Positions 1-8,049 are shown, counted from the first letter of the stretch. The stretch is 64,000 nt of DNA from Chryseobacterium tagetis (GCF_016735585.2 NZ_JAERSE020000002.1:434001-498000), one strand, 5' to 3'. Program-made: numbers and translations. The notes: generated by a model from the sequence alone, not told the origin.

Positions 1-152
1 AATACTTTGTTAAATTTAAAAAAACATAATTTAATTAATGACAAAAGTACAGGAACTGAATTCGTAAAAAGCCAGACTTTAATGGTATATTTCATCTATC
101 ACAATTTGAATACATTCAATATTTTAATTGATGAGGAATTAAGTTTATCTCC

Positions 153-896
153 TTAATTCAAAAGCCAGTCGTACCCTTTTTCTTCAAGTTCTAAAGCAAG
201 AGATTTGTCACCTGTTTTGATGATTTTTCCGTTTGCTAAAACATGAACGAAATCCGGTTGAATATAATTAAGCAATCTCTGATAGTGGGTAATCAAAAGA
301 ACCGCGTTTCCTTCATTTTTAAATGCATTTACACCGTCTGCAACGATTCTTAATGCATCAATGTCTAATCCTGAATCGGTTTCATCAAGAATCGCCAATT
401 TCGGATCAAGCATCATCATCTGGAAGATCTCGTTTCTTTTCTTTTCACCTCCCGAAAAACCTTCATTCAATGATCTTGAAAGGAAATCTTTTTTGATTCC
501 CAATTGCTCAGATTTCTCACGGATTAAAGCCAACATTTCTTTGGCAGGCATTTCAGATAATCCTTTTGCCTTTCTGTTTTCATTCATCGCTGCTTTGATG
601 AAATTCGTTACAGAAACACCCGGAATTTCTACTGGATATTGGAAAGAAAGAAAAATCCCTTTGTGAGCTCTGTCTTCAGGAGCATCTTCGATGATATTTT
701 CACCTCCGAAAATGATTTCTCCGTCCGTAACCTCATAATCTTCTTTTCCTGCGATCACAGAAGAAAGAGTAGATTTACCAGCTCCGTTCGGCCCCATGAT
801 AGCATGAACTTCACCCGGTTTTATTTCAAGATTGATCCCTTTTAAAATTTCTGCGCCGTCTTCAATTTTGGCGTGCAAGTTTTTTATATTTAACAT
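153..896 (-). CDS. sufC: SufC, Fe-S cluster assembly ATPase
   Basis: Cytosolic ABC-type ATPase of the SUF system; it binds SufB (and SufD) and powers scaffold rearrangement during Fe-S cluster assembly. The 247 residues are full length for the family. Walker A (GPNGAGKST) lies at residues 35-43, the ABC signature FSGGEKKR at 147-154, Walker B with the catalytic Glu (LAILDETDSGLD) at 167-178, and the H-loop (LITHYQ) near 200. There is no membrane segment. It lies downstream of sufB on the same strand after a 139-bp gap, longer than expected inside an operon. A -7-like TAAATTTG (positions 902-909, minus strand) sits just before the ATG and could be an internal promoter. sufD is the usual next gene, but no sufD start is visible in the remaining 152 bp. 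Confidence 0.97.
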   Translation of the reverse strand: MLNIKNLHAKIEDGAEILKGINLEIKPGEVHAIMGPNGAGKSTLSSVIAGKEDYEVTDGEIIFGGENIIEDAPEDRAHKGIFLSFQYPVEIPGVSVTNFIKAAMNENRKAKGLSEMPAKEMLALIREKSEQLGIKKDFLSRSLNEGFSGGEKKRNEIFQMMMLDPKLAILDETDSGLDIDALRIVADGVNAFKNEGNAVLLITHYQRLLNYIQPDFVHVLANGKIIKTGDKSLALELEEKGYDWLLN

Positions 897-1035
897 ACAT
901 TCAAATTTATCGCAAGGTCAAATTTTGAGAATCCTTTGTAACACTAAACCACAATTAACAAAGGTATTAACACTAGCGAATGAAATATTATTTTTTTATT
1001 TTTTTAATCTTAATTCCCTTTTCAATAAACTAAGA

Positions 1036-2484
1036 TTATCCTACAGAACCTTCTAAAGAAATCTCAAGTAATTTCTGAGCTTCAATAGCAAATTCCATTG
1101 GTAATTTATTTAAAACTTCTTTACTGAAACCGTTTACGATCAAAGCAATTGCTCTTTCCGTATCGATACCTCTCTGGTTACAGTAAAAAATCTGGTCTTC
1201 TCCAATTTTTGAAGTCGTAGCTTCGTGTTCCAATTGCGCAGTCGGATCTTTGATTTCGATATAAGGGAAAGTATGTGCTCCACATTCGTTACCCATCAGC
1301 AAAGAGTCACACTGAGAGAAGTTTCTTGCTCCTTTTGCAGTCGGCATTACTTTAACCAGTCCTCTGTATGAATTCTGAGATTTTCCTGCAGAAATACCTT
1401 TAGAAATGATCGTAGATTTTGTATTCTTTCCGATATGAATCATCTTTGTTCCCGTATCAGCATACTGATGATTGTTGGTCACCGCGATCGAATAGAACTC
1501 ACCTACAGCATTATCTCCTTTCAAAATACATGAAGGATATTTCCAAGTTACTGCAGAACCTGTTTCAACCTGAGTCCAAGAGATTTTTGCATTCTTTTCA
1601 CAAAGTCCTCTTTTCGTCACGAAATTGAAAACTCCTCCTTTTCCTTCTTCATTTCCTGGGTACCAGTTCTGTACGGTTGAATATTTAATTTCAGCATTAT
1701 CCATTGCGATCAATTCAACCACCGCTGCGTGAAGCTGGTTTTCATCTCTCGATGGCGCTGTACATCCTTCAAGATAAGAAACATAACTTCCTTCGTCTGC
1801 AATCACAAGCGTTCTTTCAAACTGACCTGTTCCTGCCTGATTGATACGGAAATAGGTTGATAATTCCATCGGACATTTTACTCCTTTTGGAATATAACAG
1901 AAACTTCCGTCAGAAAATACCGCAGAATTCAACGCTGCATAGAAATTATCTCCTCTCGGAACTACTTTTCCAAGATATTTTCTTACCAGATCAGGATGAT
2001 TTTTAATAGCTTCAGAGATGGAACAGAAAATAACTCCCTTTTCCATCAATGTATCCTGAAAAGTTGTCTTTACAGAAACTGAGTCTATTACGATATCTAC
2101 AGCAACACCCGAAAGCCTTTTTTGTTCCTCAATATTGATTCCTAATTTTGCAAAAGTCGCCAATAATTCAGGATCTACTTCATCTAAACTTTCCAGTTCA
2201 GGTTTTGCCTTTGGAGCAGCGTAATATTTAATCGCTTGAAAATCTGGTTTTTCATATTTAATATTCGCCCATTCCGGCTCTACCATTTTCAACCAGATTC
2301 TGAAAGATTCCAAACGCCATTCTGTCATCCATTCCGGTTCCTCTTTTTTAGCAGAAATCGCACGGACAATATCTTCATTTAAACCCGTTGGGAAATCTTC
2401 GTAGTCGATTTTCGTTTCCCAACCGAATTCATATTTTTTATTTTCTAGATCGACTCTTAGATCGTCTTCAGTATATTTACTCAT
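1036..2484 (-). CDS. sufB: SufB, Fe-S cluster scaffold protein
   Basis: Scaffold subunit of the SUF complex, on which the Fe-S cluster is built with sulfur delivered by SufS/SufE. The 482-residue length matches SufB and exceeds SufD. The C-terminal half carries the conserved beta-helix core, with segments such as [18 protein letters not shown] and the [11 protein letters not shown] / [14 protein letters not shown] blocks that hold the conserved Cys and His/Glu residues of the SufB-SufD interface. The start MSKYTEDDL gives the normal N-terminus. It is preceded on the minus strand by the IscA-like gene and an intervening four-helix-bundle gene, whose flanking repeat (2490-2515) reaches to within 6 bp of this start codon. 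Transcription probably comes from the promoter at 3300-3330. Confidence 0.97.
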   Translation of the reverse strand: MSKYTEDDLRVDLENKKYEFGWETKIDYEDFPTGLNEDIVRAISAKKEEPEWMTEWRLESFRIWLKMVEPEWANIKYEKPDFQAIKYYAAPKAKPELESLDEVDPELLATFAKLGINIEEQKRLSGVAVDIVIDSVSVKTTFQDTLMEKGVIFCSISEAIKNHPDLVRKYLGKVVPRGDNFYAALNSAVFSDGSFCYIPKGVKCPMELSTYFRINQAGTGQFERTLVIADEGSYVSYLEGCTAPSRDENQLHAAVVELIAMDNAEIKYSTVQNWYPGNEEGKGGVFNFVTKRGLCEKNAKISWTQVETGSAVTWKYPSCILKGDNAVGEFYSIAVTNNHQYADTGTKMIHIGKNTKSTIISKGISAGKSQNSYRGLVKVMPTAKGARNFSQCDSLLMGNECGAHTFPYIEIKDPTAQLEHEATTSKIGEDQIFYCNQRGIDTERAIALIVNGFSKEVLNKLPMEFAIEAQKLLEISLEGSVG

Positions 2485-2489
2485 AATTT

Positions 2490-2515
2490 ATTAAGAGATT
2501 TAGACATTAAGAAAT
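2490..2515. repeat. Left arm of 26-bp inverted repeat
   Basis: Read on the plus strand, this 26-bp stretch matches the reverse complement of 2911-2936 at 24 of 26 positions. The two arms bracket the four-helix-bundle gene at 2523-2897 almost exactly. This arm lies between the stop of that gene and the sufB start. Confidence 0.85.
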
Positions 2516-2522
2516 TTAGATA

Positions 2523-2897
2523 TTACTTAGCGTCCAAAGTGCTCTTTTCAAGATATTTTATAAAATGATAAATCTCTTTTGTTATTTCCAGACACTCGTT
2601 ATTAAGTGTATTGAAAATCTCATCATTGATTTTCTCTAAACTGTGTAAAACAAATAACATATTTCTCACTTCTGCGCAGCTTCCCTTTGCAATCCAAAGA
2701 AATCTGATAAATTGTTTATTACTTCCATATTCTGAGCCTTCTGCAATATTATTACTTATTGATAAAGTTGCTCTTTTTAGTTGATCTTTGAGTGAAAATT
2801 CTTTTTGCAAATTTTCATTATCAAGAATTTTGAAAACTTTAACTGTGAATGAAATTACCTTTTTATAAATTGGAAAATTTTCAAATGAAACAGTCAT
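2523..2897 (-). CDS. Four-helix-bundle protein (S23/IVS-type)
   Basis: Small soluble all-helical protein of 124 residues, in the normal range of the S23/bAvd-like four-helix-bundle family first seen in intervening sequences of 23S rRNA genes. Family hallmarks are the central SISNNIAEGSEYGSNKQFIRFL stretch (residues about 47-68, with the NIAEG core) and the later RNMLFVLHSLEKI helix. The molecular role of chromosomal members is unknown; the related bAvd protein binds nucleic acid and works with diversity-generating reverse transcriptases, but no reverse transcriptase is nearby. It interrupts the suf operon between the IscA-like gene and sufB and is enclosed by a 26-bp imperfect inverted repeat (2490-2515 / 2911-2936), suggesting it moved in as a unit. 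It has no obvious link with Fe-S assembly. Confidence 0.88.
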   Translation of the reverse strand: MTVSFENFPIYKKVISFTVKVFKILDNENLQKEFSLKDQLKRATLSISNNIAEGSEYGSNKQFIRFLWIAKGSCAEVRNMLFVLHSLEKINDEIFNTLNNECLEITKEIYHFIKYLEKSTLDAK

Positions 2898-2910
2898 AAA
2901 TAATTTCTTA

Positions 2911-2936
2911 ATTTCTTAATCTCTAAATCTTTTAAT
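2911..2936. repeat. Right arm of 26-bp inverted repeat
   Basis: Reverse-complement partner of 2490-2515 (24 of 26 positions agree). It lies in the 43-bp gap between the IscA-like gene stop and the four-helix-bundle start, so the repeat pair delimits a cassette of about 447 bp. Confidence 0.85.
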
Positions 2937-2940
2937 CAGT

Positions 2941-3270
2941 CTAAAGACTGAAAGATTCACCGCATCCACATGTTCTTGATGCGTTCGGATTGTTAAAAAC
3001 AAATCCTTTTCCGTTCAAACCTCCGGAATACTCTAGAATTGTTCCTGCCAAATAGAGGATCGATTTTTTATCTACAATAATTTTAATGTCATTGTCTTCA
3101 AAAACCTGATCAGTGTCTGTTTTTTCGTTGTCAAACTTCAAAACATACTCTAAACCAGAGCATCCCCCACTTTTCACCCCAACTCTTATATAGTCTTCAA
3201 AAGGTTTAAAACCATCTTCTGTCATCAGTTGGATGGCTTTTGCTTTTGCTTGATCTGATACTTTTATCAT
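2941..3270 (-). CDS. HesB/IscA-family Fe-S assembly protein
   Basis: A-type Fe-S carrier/assembly protein of 109 residues, a normal length. The three invariant cysteines are visible: Cys37 in SGGCSGLEY, and Cys101 and Cys103 in the C-terminal TCGCGESF. These bind iron or the transferred cluster. It is the first gene of the minus-strand suf group and so probably works with SufB and SufC as a SufA-like carrier; ErpA- or IscA-type naming cannot be decided from sequence alone. A two-part Bacteroidota promoter lies 30 bp upstream at 3300-3330. Confidence 0.95.
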   Translation of the reverse strand: MIKVSDQAKAKAIQLMTEDGFKPFEDYIRVGVKSGGCSGLEYVLKFDNEKTDTDQVFEDNDIKIIVDKKSILYLAGTILEYSGGLNGKGFVFNNPNASRTCGCGESFSL

Positions 3271-3299
3271 TGTATTTATTTAGAATGATTTACTTTCTG

Positions 3300-3330
3300 C
3301 AAAAATACGAACTAATTTCCGCAATCTCAA
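3300..3330 (-). promoter_or_regulatory. Promoter of the suf gene group
   Basis: On the minus strand a TTG (3330-3328) is followed after 20 bp by TATTTTTG (3307-3300), fitting the Bacteroidota sigma-A pattern TTG / TAnnTTTG. The start codon of the IscA-like gene is 30 bp further on. No IscR- or Fur-like palindrome was recognised beside it. Confidence 0.6.
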
Positions 3331-3487
3331 ATTGAAGATATCTATTTTAATGATTCTGTTATTAATAAGATTATTCTTAAGAGGGTTGATAATGTTAAAA
3401 AATGTATAAATTTTCTCTCCCAAATCTGCAAATTCCGTTTTTGATTTAACTTTGAGCAGTATTTTTCATCTATTAAAAAAATTAACA

Positions 3488-4426
3488 ATGAAACAGAAAT
3501 TGCTTGTTTTTTTTGTATTGTTTTCATTAGTAAAGTCCTACGGACAGACAACGCGATATATTTATGAAACTTCGGTAAATCCCGATTCCATCAATCTGGT
3601 GACCATGAAAACGGAAAGAACTTTTCTGGATATAAAAGCAAATCGATCTTTATTTATCAGCGAAAATAAATTAATCAGAGACTCTTTATTCGCCTCTTTT
3701 AAACCTGAAGAAAAAGAAAACAGGAAAAAAGAAGAGAAAGATTTTTCAAAATCCGGAAAAATTAAAAGACCTGAAGCTACTTTTTTTGAATATTTTATTA
3801 CAAAAGAGATTCCTGAGCAAAAAGTTTACTATCATGACAAAGTGGGTGTAAAGCAGATTTATTATCAGGAAGACCGCCCTATGAAATGGGAAATTAGCAA
3901 TGACACCGGAAAACAGAACGGATATTCTGCGCAAAAAGCAGTTGTTAATTTTGGAGGAAGAATCTGGACGGCATGGTTTACAAAAGAGATTCCTATTTCC
4001 GATGGTCCTTATAAGCTTTCAGGCTTACCCGGACTTATTGTAAAATTAGAGGATGACAAAGGCGATTACAGGTTTGATCTTGTAAAAAAAGTGATTGTTC
4101 AAAATGCTTTTGATGAAGTGATAAGCTCTGATGCGAAACAAAGCACCAGAATTAATTTTAACGGAGACAAAGCGGCATTGGAATTAGAATTCTCGAAAAA
4201 CAGAAAAAACATGGCCGGAAATGGTGAAGGAATGCGAAATTTCGGCGGCGGCGGACGACATGGCGGAGGAGGAATGCCCGGTGGAGGAATGAGCGGAATG
4301 CAAGGTGGCATGGGACATCGTGGCAGTATGGATGGTGGTATGCAACAGATGCCAAGTATGAATGCGGAAAGCGGAGGTTCTCCAATGCTGAATACAGCTC
4401 CTCAAAACCCAATTGAATTAAGATAA
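3488..4426 (+). CDS. GLPGLI family secreted protein (copy 1)
   Basis: Member of the Bacteroidota GLPGLI family; function unknown. Of the possible starts, the ATG at 3488 (MKQKLLVFFVLFSLVKSYGQ) begins a clean type I signal peptide, while the ATG at 3452 adds 12 residues in front, so 3488 is preferred (312 residues). The signature FGGR...WFT...SGLPGLIVKLEDDKGDY is present, with GLPGLI near residues 179-184. The C-terminal 65 or so residues are a low-complexity tail rich in Gly, Met and His, ending in NPIELR. The next gene, 13 bp downstream, is a paralogue with the same signature and the same NPIEL ending, so the pair is probably a tandem duplication in one operon. A TAACTTTG at 3447-3454 may be its -7 element. 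Confidence 0.9.
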   Translation: MKQKLLVFFVLFSLVKSYGQTTRYIYETSVNPDSINLVTMKTERTFLDIKANRSLFISENKLIRDSLFASFKPEEKENRKKEEKDFSKSGKIKRPEATFFEYFITKEIPEQKVYYHDKVGVKQIYYQEDRPMKWEISNDTGKQNGYSAQKAVVNFGGRIWTAWFTKEIPISDGPYKLSGLPGLIVKLEDDKGDYRFDLVKKVIVQNAFDEVISSDAKQSTRINFNGDKAALELEFSKNRKNMAGNGEGMRNFGGGGRHGGGGMPGGGMSGMQGGMGHRGSMDGGMQQMPSMNAESGGSPMLNTAPQNPIELR

Positions 4427-4439
4427 AAAATATAAATAA

Positions 4440-5282
4440 ATGAAAAAGTTAGAAATTATAGCTTTAGCGTTATTCATGCAGACCGCTTTTGCACAAGCCA
4501 ACAGATTTGTGTATCAGGTGACTATGAAACCGGACGCTTCTAATAAAAATGATGTAAAGACCGAAAATGCCTATCTGGATATTTCGGCTGAAAAATCTCT
4601 TTTCTATTCTGAAAACAGGGTTAAAAGAGACTCTATTATGCAAAAAGCCTTTCAAGGTGGAGGCGGAAGAGGAAGCATCAACAGAGATCAAATGGAAAGT
4701 CTGAGATCGAACATCAACTACTCTGTTGAAAAGGATAAAGGAAATCAAAAGACCATTTATAAAGACCGATTAGGCCGTGATATTTACGTATATGAAGAAG
4801 ACCGCCCAATCAACTGGAAAATTTCTTCTGAAACGACCAAAATAGGAGATTATAAAGTTCAGAAAGCAGAAACGAATTTCGGAGGCAGAAAATGGACGGT
4901 ATGGTTTACTACAGATCTACCGTATCAGGATGGGCCTTATAAATTCAGCGGACTTCCCGGACTTATTGTTAAAGCTGAGGATGACAAGGGAGATTATTCA
5001 TTTGACCTAATGAAAAATTATAAAATCGCAGAAATTCCTGCTTTGAATCAGTTTGGGAATGTGATCAAAGTAAAAAGAACAGATTTTGTAAAACAACAGG
5101 AGAAGTTTAAAACAGACCCAATGTCATTTATGAATCAAGGAGGTGGCGGACCTAATGCACCGATGAGAATTGGTGGCGGAGGTGGCGGCGGAAATCAAAA
5201 TCCCGGCGACATGAGAAAGAGAATGGAAGAAAGGGTAAAAGATGAAGCCAAAAGAAACAGCAACCCTATAGAATTGCAATAA
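4440..5282 (+). CDS. GLPGLI family secreted protein (copy 2)
   Basis: Second GLPGLI-family protein, 280 residues, with an N-terminal signal peptide (MKKLEIIALALFMQTAFAQA). The core is colinear with copy 1: EEDRPINWKIS, NFGGRKWTVWFT, and SGLPGLIVKAEDDKGDY with GLPGLI at residues 171-176. A Gly-rich patch occurs near residues 72-77 and again near the C-terminus, which ends in NPIELQ. It lacks the Met/His enrichment of copy 1. It is separated from copy 1 by 13 bp and followed by a strong hairpin terminator, so the two genes form a bicistronic unit. Export to the periplasm or cell surface is inferred from the signal peptide. Biochemical role unknown. Confidence 0.9.
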   Translation: MKKLEIIALALFMQTAFAQANRFVYQVTMKPDASNKNDVKTENAYLDISAEKSLFYSENRVKRDSIMQKAFQGGGGRGSINRDQMESLRSNINYSVEKDKGNQKTIYKDRLGRDIYVYEEDRPINWKISSETTKIGDYKVQKAETNFGGRKWTVWFTTDLPYQDGPYKFSGLPGLIVKAEDDKGDYSFDLMKNYKIAEIPALNQFGNVIKVKRTDFVKQQEKFKTDPMSFMNQGGGGPNAPMRIGGGGGGGNQNPGDMRKRMEERVKDEAKRNSNPIELQ

Positions 5283-5289
5283 ACTAAAA

Positions 5290-5322
5290 TTCCTGAAGAT
5301 TTTCTTCAGGAATTTTTATTTT
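5290..5322. terminator. Bidirectional terminator
   Basis: A perfect 11-bp stem (5290-5300 with 5304-5314) and 3-nt loop, flanked by A-rich sequence on the left and T-rich sequence on the right. It sits between convergent genes ending at 5282 and 5325, so it can serve both strands. Confidence 0.85.
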
Positions 5323-5324
5323 GA

Positions 5325-6185
5325 TTAATTACTTAAAAGCTGATTGAAGGTGTCTCCCTGTCGGATATCTCCGGTATTGTATCCTTTCATAAACCATTCT
5401 TTACGCTGAGCCGAGGAGCCATGAGTAAAGCTTTCCTGATTTACATATCCCTGAGATCTTTTTTGAATATTATCATCGCCCACTGCTTCTGCAGCATCTA
5501 TTGCAGACTGAATATCACCAGGCTCTAATATATGCTCTCTGTTATCTGTCTGTTTTGCCCAAAGTCCCGCATAAAAATCAGCCTGAAGCTCTGTTGCAAC
5601 AGAAACTTTATTCACCTGTGCTTCGGAATAATTTCCGCTTGTTCTTACTTTATCAGTTTCACCCAACGTTCCCAAAAGGTTCTGTACATGATGTCCCATT
5701 TCGTGAGCCAATACATAAGCAATAGAGAATTCTGTGACTTTAGCTCCGAAGCGCTGTTCCAGTTCTTTGAAAAAACTCATATCCATATATACCGTCTGAT
5801 CTACAGGACAGTAAAAAGGCCCCATTGCAGATTGAGCCGTTCCACATCCTGATTTTGTGGTACTTTCAAATAAAACGACTCTTGCAGGGGTATATTTTAA
5901 TCCGTTGTCAGCAAAAACTTTAGTCCAGGTTTCTTCATTTTCGGCAGTTACCATTTGTACGAACTCTCTTATTTTAAGTTCATTTGAATTCAATTCCCTT
6001 TGTTCGGTTTGCGCTCCTCCACTTCCCATGTTTCCTGAAGAGAGAATAGAAGAAGGGTCTCCTCCCAGAAAAAATACAATTGCCGCAATGATAAGCGTAC
6101 CAAGCCCTCCTCCCACAATCACACCGCCACTTCCAGAGCCTCGCCTGTCTTCTACGTTACCGCTTCTTTCGTCTGTCCATTTCAT
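5325..6185 (-). CDS. YpfJ-type neutral zinc metallopeptidase
   Basis: Predicted membrane-anchored zinc metallopeptidase of the YpfJ family (Pfam Zn_peptidase), 286 residues. A short charged N-terminus with a Gly-rich stretch precedes one membrane helix at about 22-41 (GVIVGGGLGTLIIAAIVFFL); the rest should face the periplasm. The active-site HEMGHH lies at residues 161-166, preceded by the family block CGTAQSAMGPFYCPVDQ near 114-130, with two Cys that could form a disulfide. Downstream ELQADFYAGLWA supplies the expected third ligand region. Substrates of this family are not well established. It is convergent with the GLPGLI pair and divergent from the lipoprotein gene at 6264. Confidence 0.93.
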   Translation of the reverse strand: MKWTDERSGNVEDRRGSGSGGVIVGGGLGTLIIAAIVFFLGGDPSSILSSGNMGSGGAQTEQRELNSNELKIREFVQMVTAENEETWTKVFADNGLKYTPARVVLFESTTKSGCGTAQSAMGPFYCPVDQTVYMDMSFFKELEQRFGAKVTEFSIAYVLAHEMGHHVQNLLGTLGETDKVRTSGNYSEAQVNKVSVATELQADFYAGLWAKQTDNREHILEPGDIQSAIDAAEAVGDDNIQKRSQGYVNQESFTHGSSAQRKEWFMKGYNTGDIRQGDTFNQLLSN

Positions 6186-6237
6186 ATTTTAGTTTTATTT
6201 TATATGTAAATTTAAAATAATATCATTACTAAATAAT

Positions 6238-6245
6238 TACTTTTG
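6238..6245 (+). promoter_or_regulatory. Candidate -7 element (TACTTTTG)
   Basis: Matches TAnnTTTG and lies 18 bp before the GTG start at 6264. No TTG was found at the right distance, so only the -7 half is supported. Confidence 0.35.
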
Positions 6246-6263
6246 TGAAAAATTAAAACTAAA

Positions 6264-6587
6264 GTGAAAAAAATTCAAATTTTCCTTTTATTATTGGGAA
6301 TAGTAAGCTTACAGTCTTGTAATGAAGACCATAAGGAAGATGAAGTAAGCAGCATCGACAAAAATGCTTCTATTGAAACCGAACTTTCCGTAAAACATAT
6401 TGACACCGCAGATATTTTAATCACCAAACATAAAATCTGGAAAAACAACAAACTTTTCAGAGAGATCATTAAAACAGATACCATTCCTTCTTTGGGAGAT
6501 ACTCTCGTGACTGGTGAAGACAATAACGGTTATGATCAGACTGCAAAGACCAAAAAAGATTACGAATTTTATATCACCGTTCAGTAA
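6264..6587 (+). CDS. Small lipoprotein, function unknown
   Basis: A 107-residue predicted lipoprotein. The start is GTG at 6264; it gives a complete signal peptide with a lipobox (LLLLGIVSLQSC), and no in-frame ATG would preserve that signal. After the acylated Cys the mature part is polar and acidic (NEDHKEDEVSSID), with no recognisable domain; a DTADILITKHKIWKNNKLF stretch may form a beta strand pair. It overlaps the next gene by one base (TAATG), and a ligase gene follows 2 bp after that, so all three are probably cotranslated. The partnership with an ATP-grasp ligase is contextual only. Confidence 0.75.
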   Translation: MKKIQIFLLLLGIVSLQSCNEDHKEDEVSSIDKNASIETELSVKHIDTADILITKHKIWKNNKLFREIIKTDTIPSLGDTLVTGEDNNGYDQTAKTKKDYEFYITVQ

Positions 6588-6919
6588 TGAAAAAATCAAG
6601 TTCTATAAAATTACTTTTTGTAACCGGACTTCTTGCTTCATGTACCCAAAACAAACCTGAAGATCAATGGAAGAATGAGAAAAAAGTATACATGAGATCT
6701 GATTCTTCGGCATCTTATACGCGAAGTCACGGTTTTATGCCCGGATATTTTTGGTATCATGCTTTCAGACCTTACGGTTCTTTTCACAACGGTTCTTTTC
6801 AAAGAGCCGGATATTACAGTGATGCCATCAGTTCCAAATCAAATGTGGGAAGAAGTACTTATAAAGGAAATGTAGTAAGAGGAGGATTGGGCAGAAGCGG
6901 ATTTAGAGCATCATCATAA
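6587..6919 (+). CDS. YgiB-like small lipoprotein (DUF1190-like tail)
   Basis: A 110-residue predicted lipoprotein with lipobox LLASC (Cys at about residue 19). The mature part is rich in Ser, Gly, Tyr and Phe (SHGFMPGYFWYHAF) and ends with KGNVVRGGLGRSGFRASS. That ending resembles the C-terminal TRGGFG... segment of Escherichia coli YgiB/YjfM (DUF1190), although this protein is about half their length. In E. coli, ygiB and yjfM lie beside the glutathionylspermidine-synthase-like genes ygiC and yjfC; here the next gene, 2 bp away, is the same kind of ligase. The resemblance is by eye, so the family assignment is tentative, but the conserved neighbourhood supports it. One-base overlap with the preceding gene. 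Confidence 0.7.
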   Translation: MKKSSSIKLLFVTGLLASCTQNKPEDQWKNEKKVYMRSDSSASYTRSHGFMPGYFWYHAFRPYGSFHNGSFQRAGYYSDAISSKSNVGRSTYKGNVVRGGLGRSGFRASS

Positions 6920-6921
6920 TT

Positions 6922-8049
6922 ATGGAAAGAATTACATCAGCATTCCGAAAAAACTGGGAACACAAACTTGAGAACTTAGGTTTTGGGTATCATTCTTTGG
7001 AAGGTCTTTACTGGGATGAAAGTCATTATTATCAGTTCTCATCAGAAGAGATCAACAAAATAGAAAACGCTACTGCTGAGCTTTGGCAAATGTGTCTTGA
7101 AGCGGTAGATTATATTATTGAAAAAAATCTTTGGCACAGGTTCAATATTCCGGACTGGTTTAAAGATTATATCATTACAAGTTGGGAAGAAGATCACCCT
7201 TCCATCTATGGCAGGTTTGATTTTGGTTTTGACGGTACCAATCTAAAGCTTTTAGAATTCAATGCGGACACTCCTACATCTCTATATGAAGCTTCTGTGG
7301 TACAATGGTACTGGCTTCAGGAAATGTACCCGTACAAAGATCAGTTCAATTCTATCCATGAAAAGCTGGTTGATTACTGGAAGTATCTTAAGAACTACAT
7401 GAATCCTCATTATATTTATTTTGCATCGCTTACGAATATTGAAGATGTAACGAATGTGGAGTATTTAAGAGATTGTGCAACTCAGGCAGGATTTGACACC
7501 GAATTTATCGCGATTCAGGATATTGGCTGGGCAGAAGATGTTGAAGAATTTATTGCCGGAGATAAAACCATTATGGAATATATCTTCAAGCTGTATCCTT
7601 ATGAATGGATTCTTGATGATGGTTTCGGTGAAAAGCTGGTTAAAAATAATTTCAGGTCTCAATGGATAGAGCCTGCCTGGAAGCTACTGCTTTCATCAAA
7701 GGCAATTTTACCCATTCTTTGGGAACTCTATCCCAATCATCCTTATCTGCTTGAATCGTATTTTGAACCAAAGCATTTAAAGGATTTCGTAAAAAAGCCT
7801 ATATATTCCAGAGAGGGAGCAAATGTAACTTTATTTAAAAACAACATTCCTTTAGAGCAAAACAGCGGCGTTTATGGAAAGGAAGGTTACATATATCAAC
7901 AATTATTTGATCTTCCTAATTTCAACGGAAATTATCCCGTTATCGGCAGCTGGGTAATTGGTCAGGAATCAGCAGGAATCGGCATCAGAGAATCTGTTAA
8001 TTTAATTACCAATAATCAGAGTCGTTTTATTCCTCACCTGATTGATTAA
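6922..8049 (+). CDS. Glutathionylspermidine synthase-like ATP-grasp ligase
   Basis: Cytosolic amide-bond ligase of the glutathionylspermidine-synthase C-terminal family (ATP-grasp fold), 375 residues, about the size of YgiC/YjfC. Visible family blocks are YGRFDFGFDG followed by LKLLEFNADTPTSLYE (residues about 90-125, carrying the Glu/Asn metal- and ATP-binding residues), DDGFGEKLVK, KAILPILWELYPNHPYLLESY, the PIYSREGANV block near 290, and a C-terminal PVIGSWVIGQESAGIGIRES. The N-terminal amidase domain of bifunctional Gsp is absent, so hydrolysis is not expected. The substrate is unknown; stand-alone members are not shown to make glutathionylspermidine. It forms a three-gene unit with two small lipoproteins and ends at a strong terminator. 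Confidence 0.92.
   Translation: MERITSAFRKNWEHKLENLGFGYHSLEGLYWDESHYYQFSSEEINKIENATAELWQMCLEAVDYIIEKNLWHRFNIPDWFKDYIITSWEEDHPSIYGRFDFGFDGTNLKLLEFNADTPTSLYEASVVQWYWLQEMYPYKDQFNSIHEKLVDYWKYLKNYMNPHYIYFASLTNIEDVTNVEYLRDCATQAGFDTEFIAIQDIGWAEDVEEFIAGDKTIMEYIFKLYPYEWILDDGFGEKLVKNNFRSQWIEPAWKLLLSSKAILPILWELYPNHPYLLESYFEPKHLKDFVKKPIYSREGANVTLFKNNIPLEQNSGVYGKEGYIYQQLFDLPNFNGNYPVIGSWVIGQESAGIGIRESVNLITNNQSRFIPHLID

Noticed and set aside
1..95. Open minus-strand frame from an ATG at 95 to the window edge
   Set aside because: Only 31 codons, no recognisable start of sufD, and a promoter-like element inside; not enough to call a gene.
2523..2897. Diversity-generating retroelement (from the bAvd-like fold)
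   Set aside because: No reverse transcriptase, template repeat or variable repeat is in the surroundings.
3452..3487. Upstream in-frame ATG extending the first GLPGLI protein by 12 residues
   Set aside because: The extension breaks the signal peptide; the ATG at 3488 gives a normal one.
4099..4412. Overlapping minus-strand frames opposite the GLPGLI Gly-rich tail
   Set aside because: Pro-rich and His-rich products are the antisense image of a Gly/Met-rich coding repeat, not genes.
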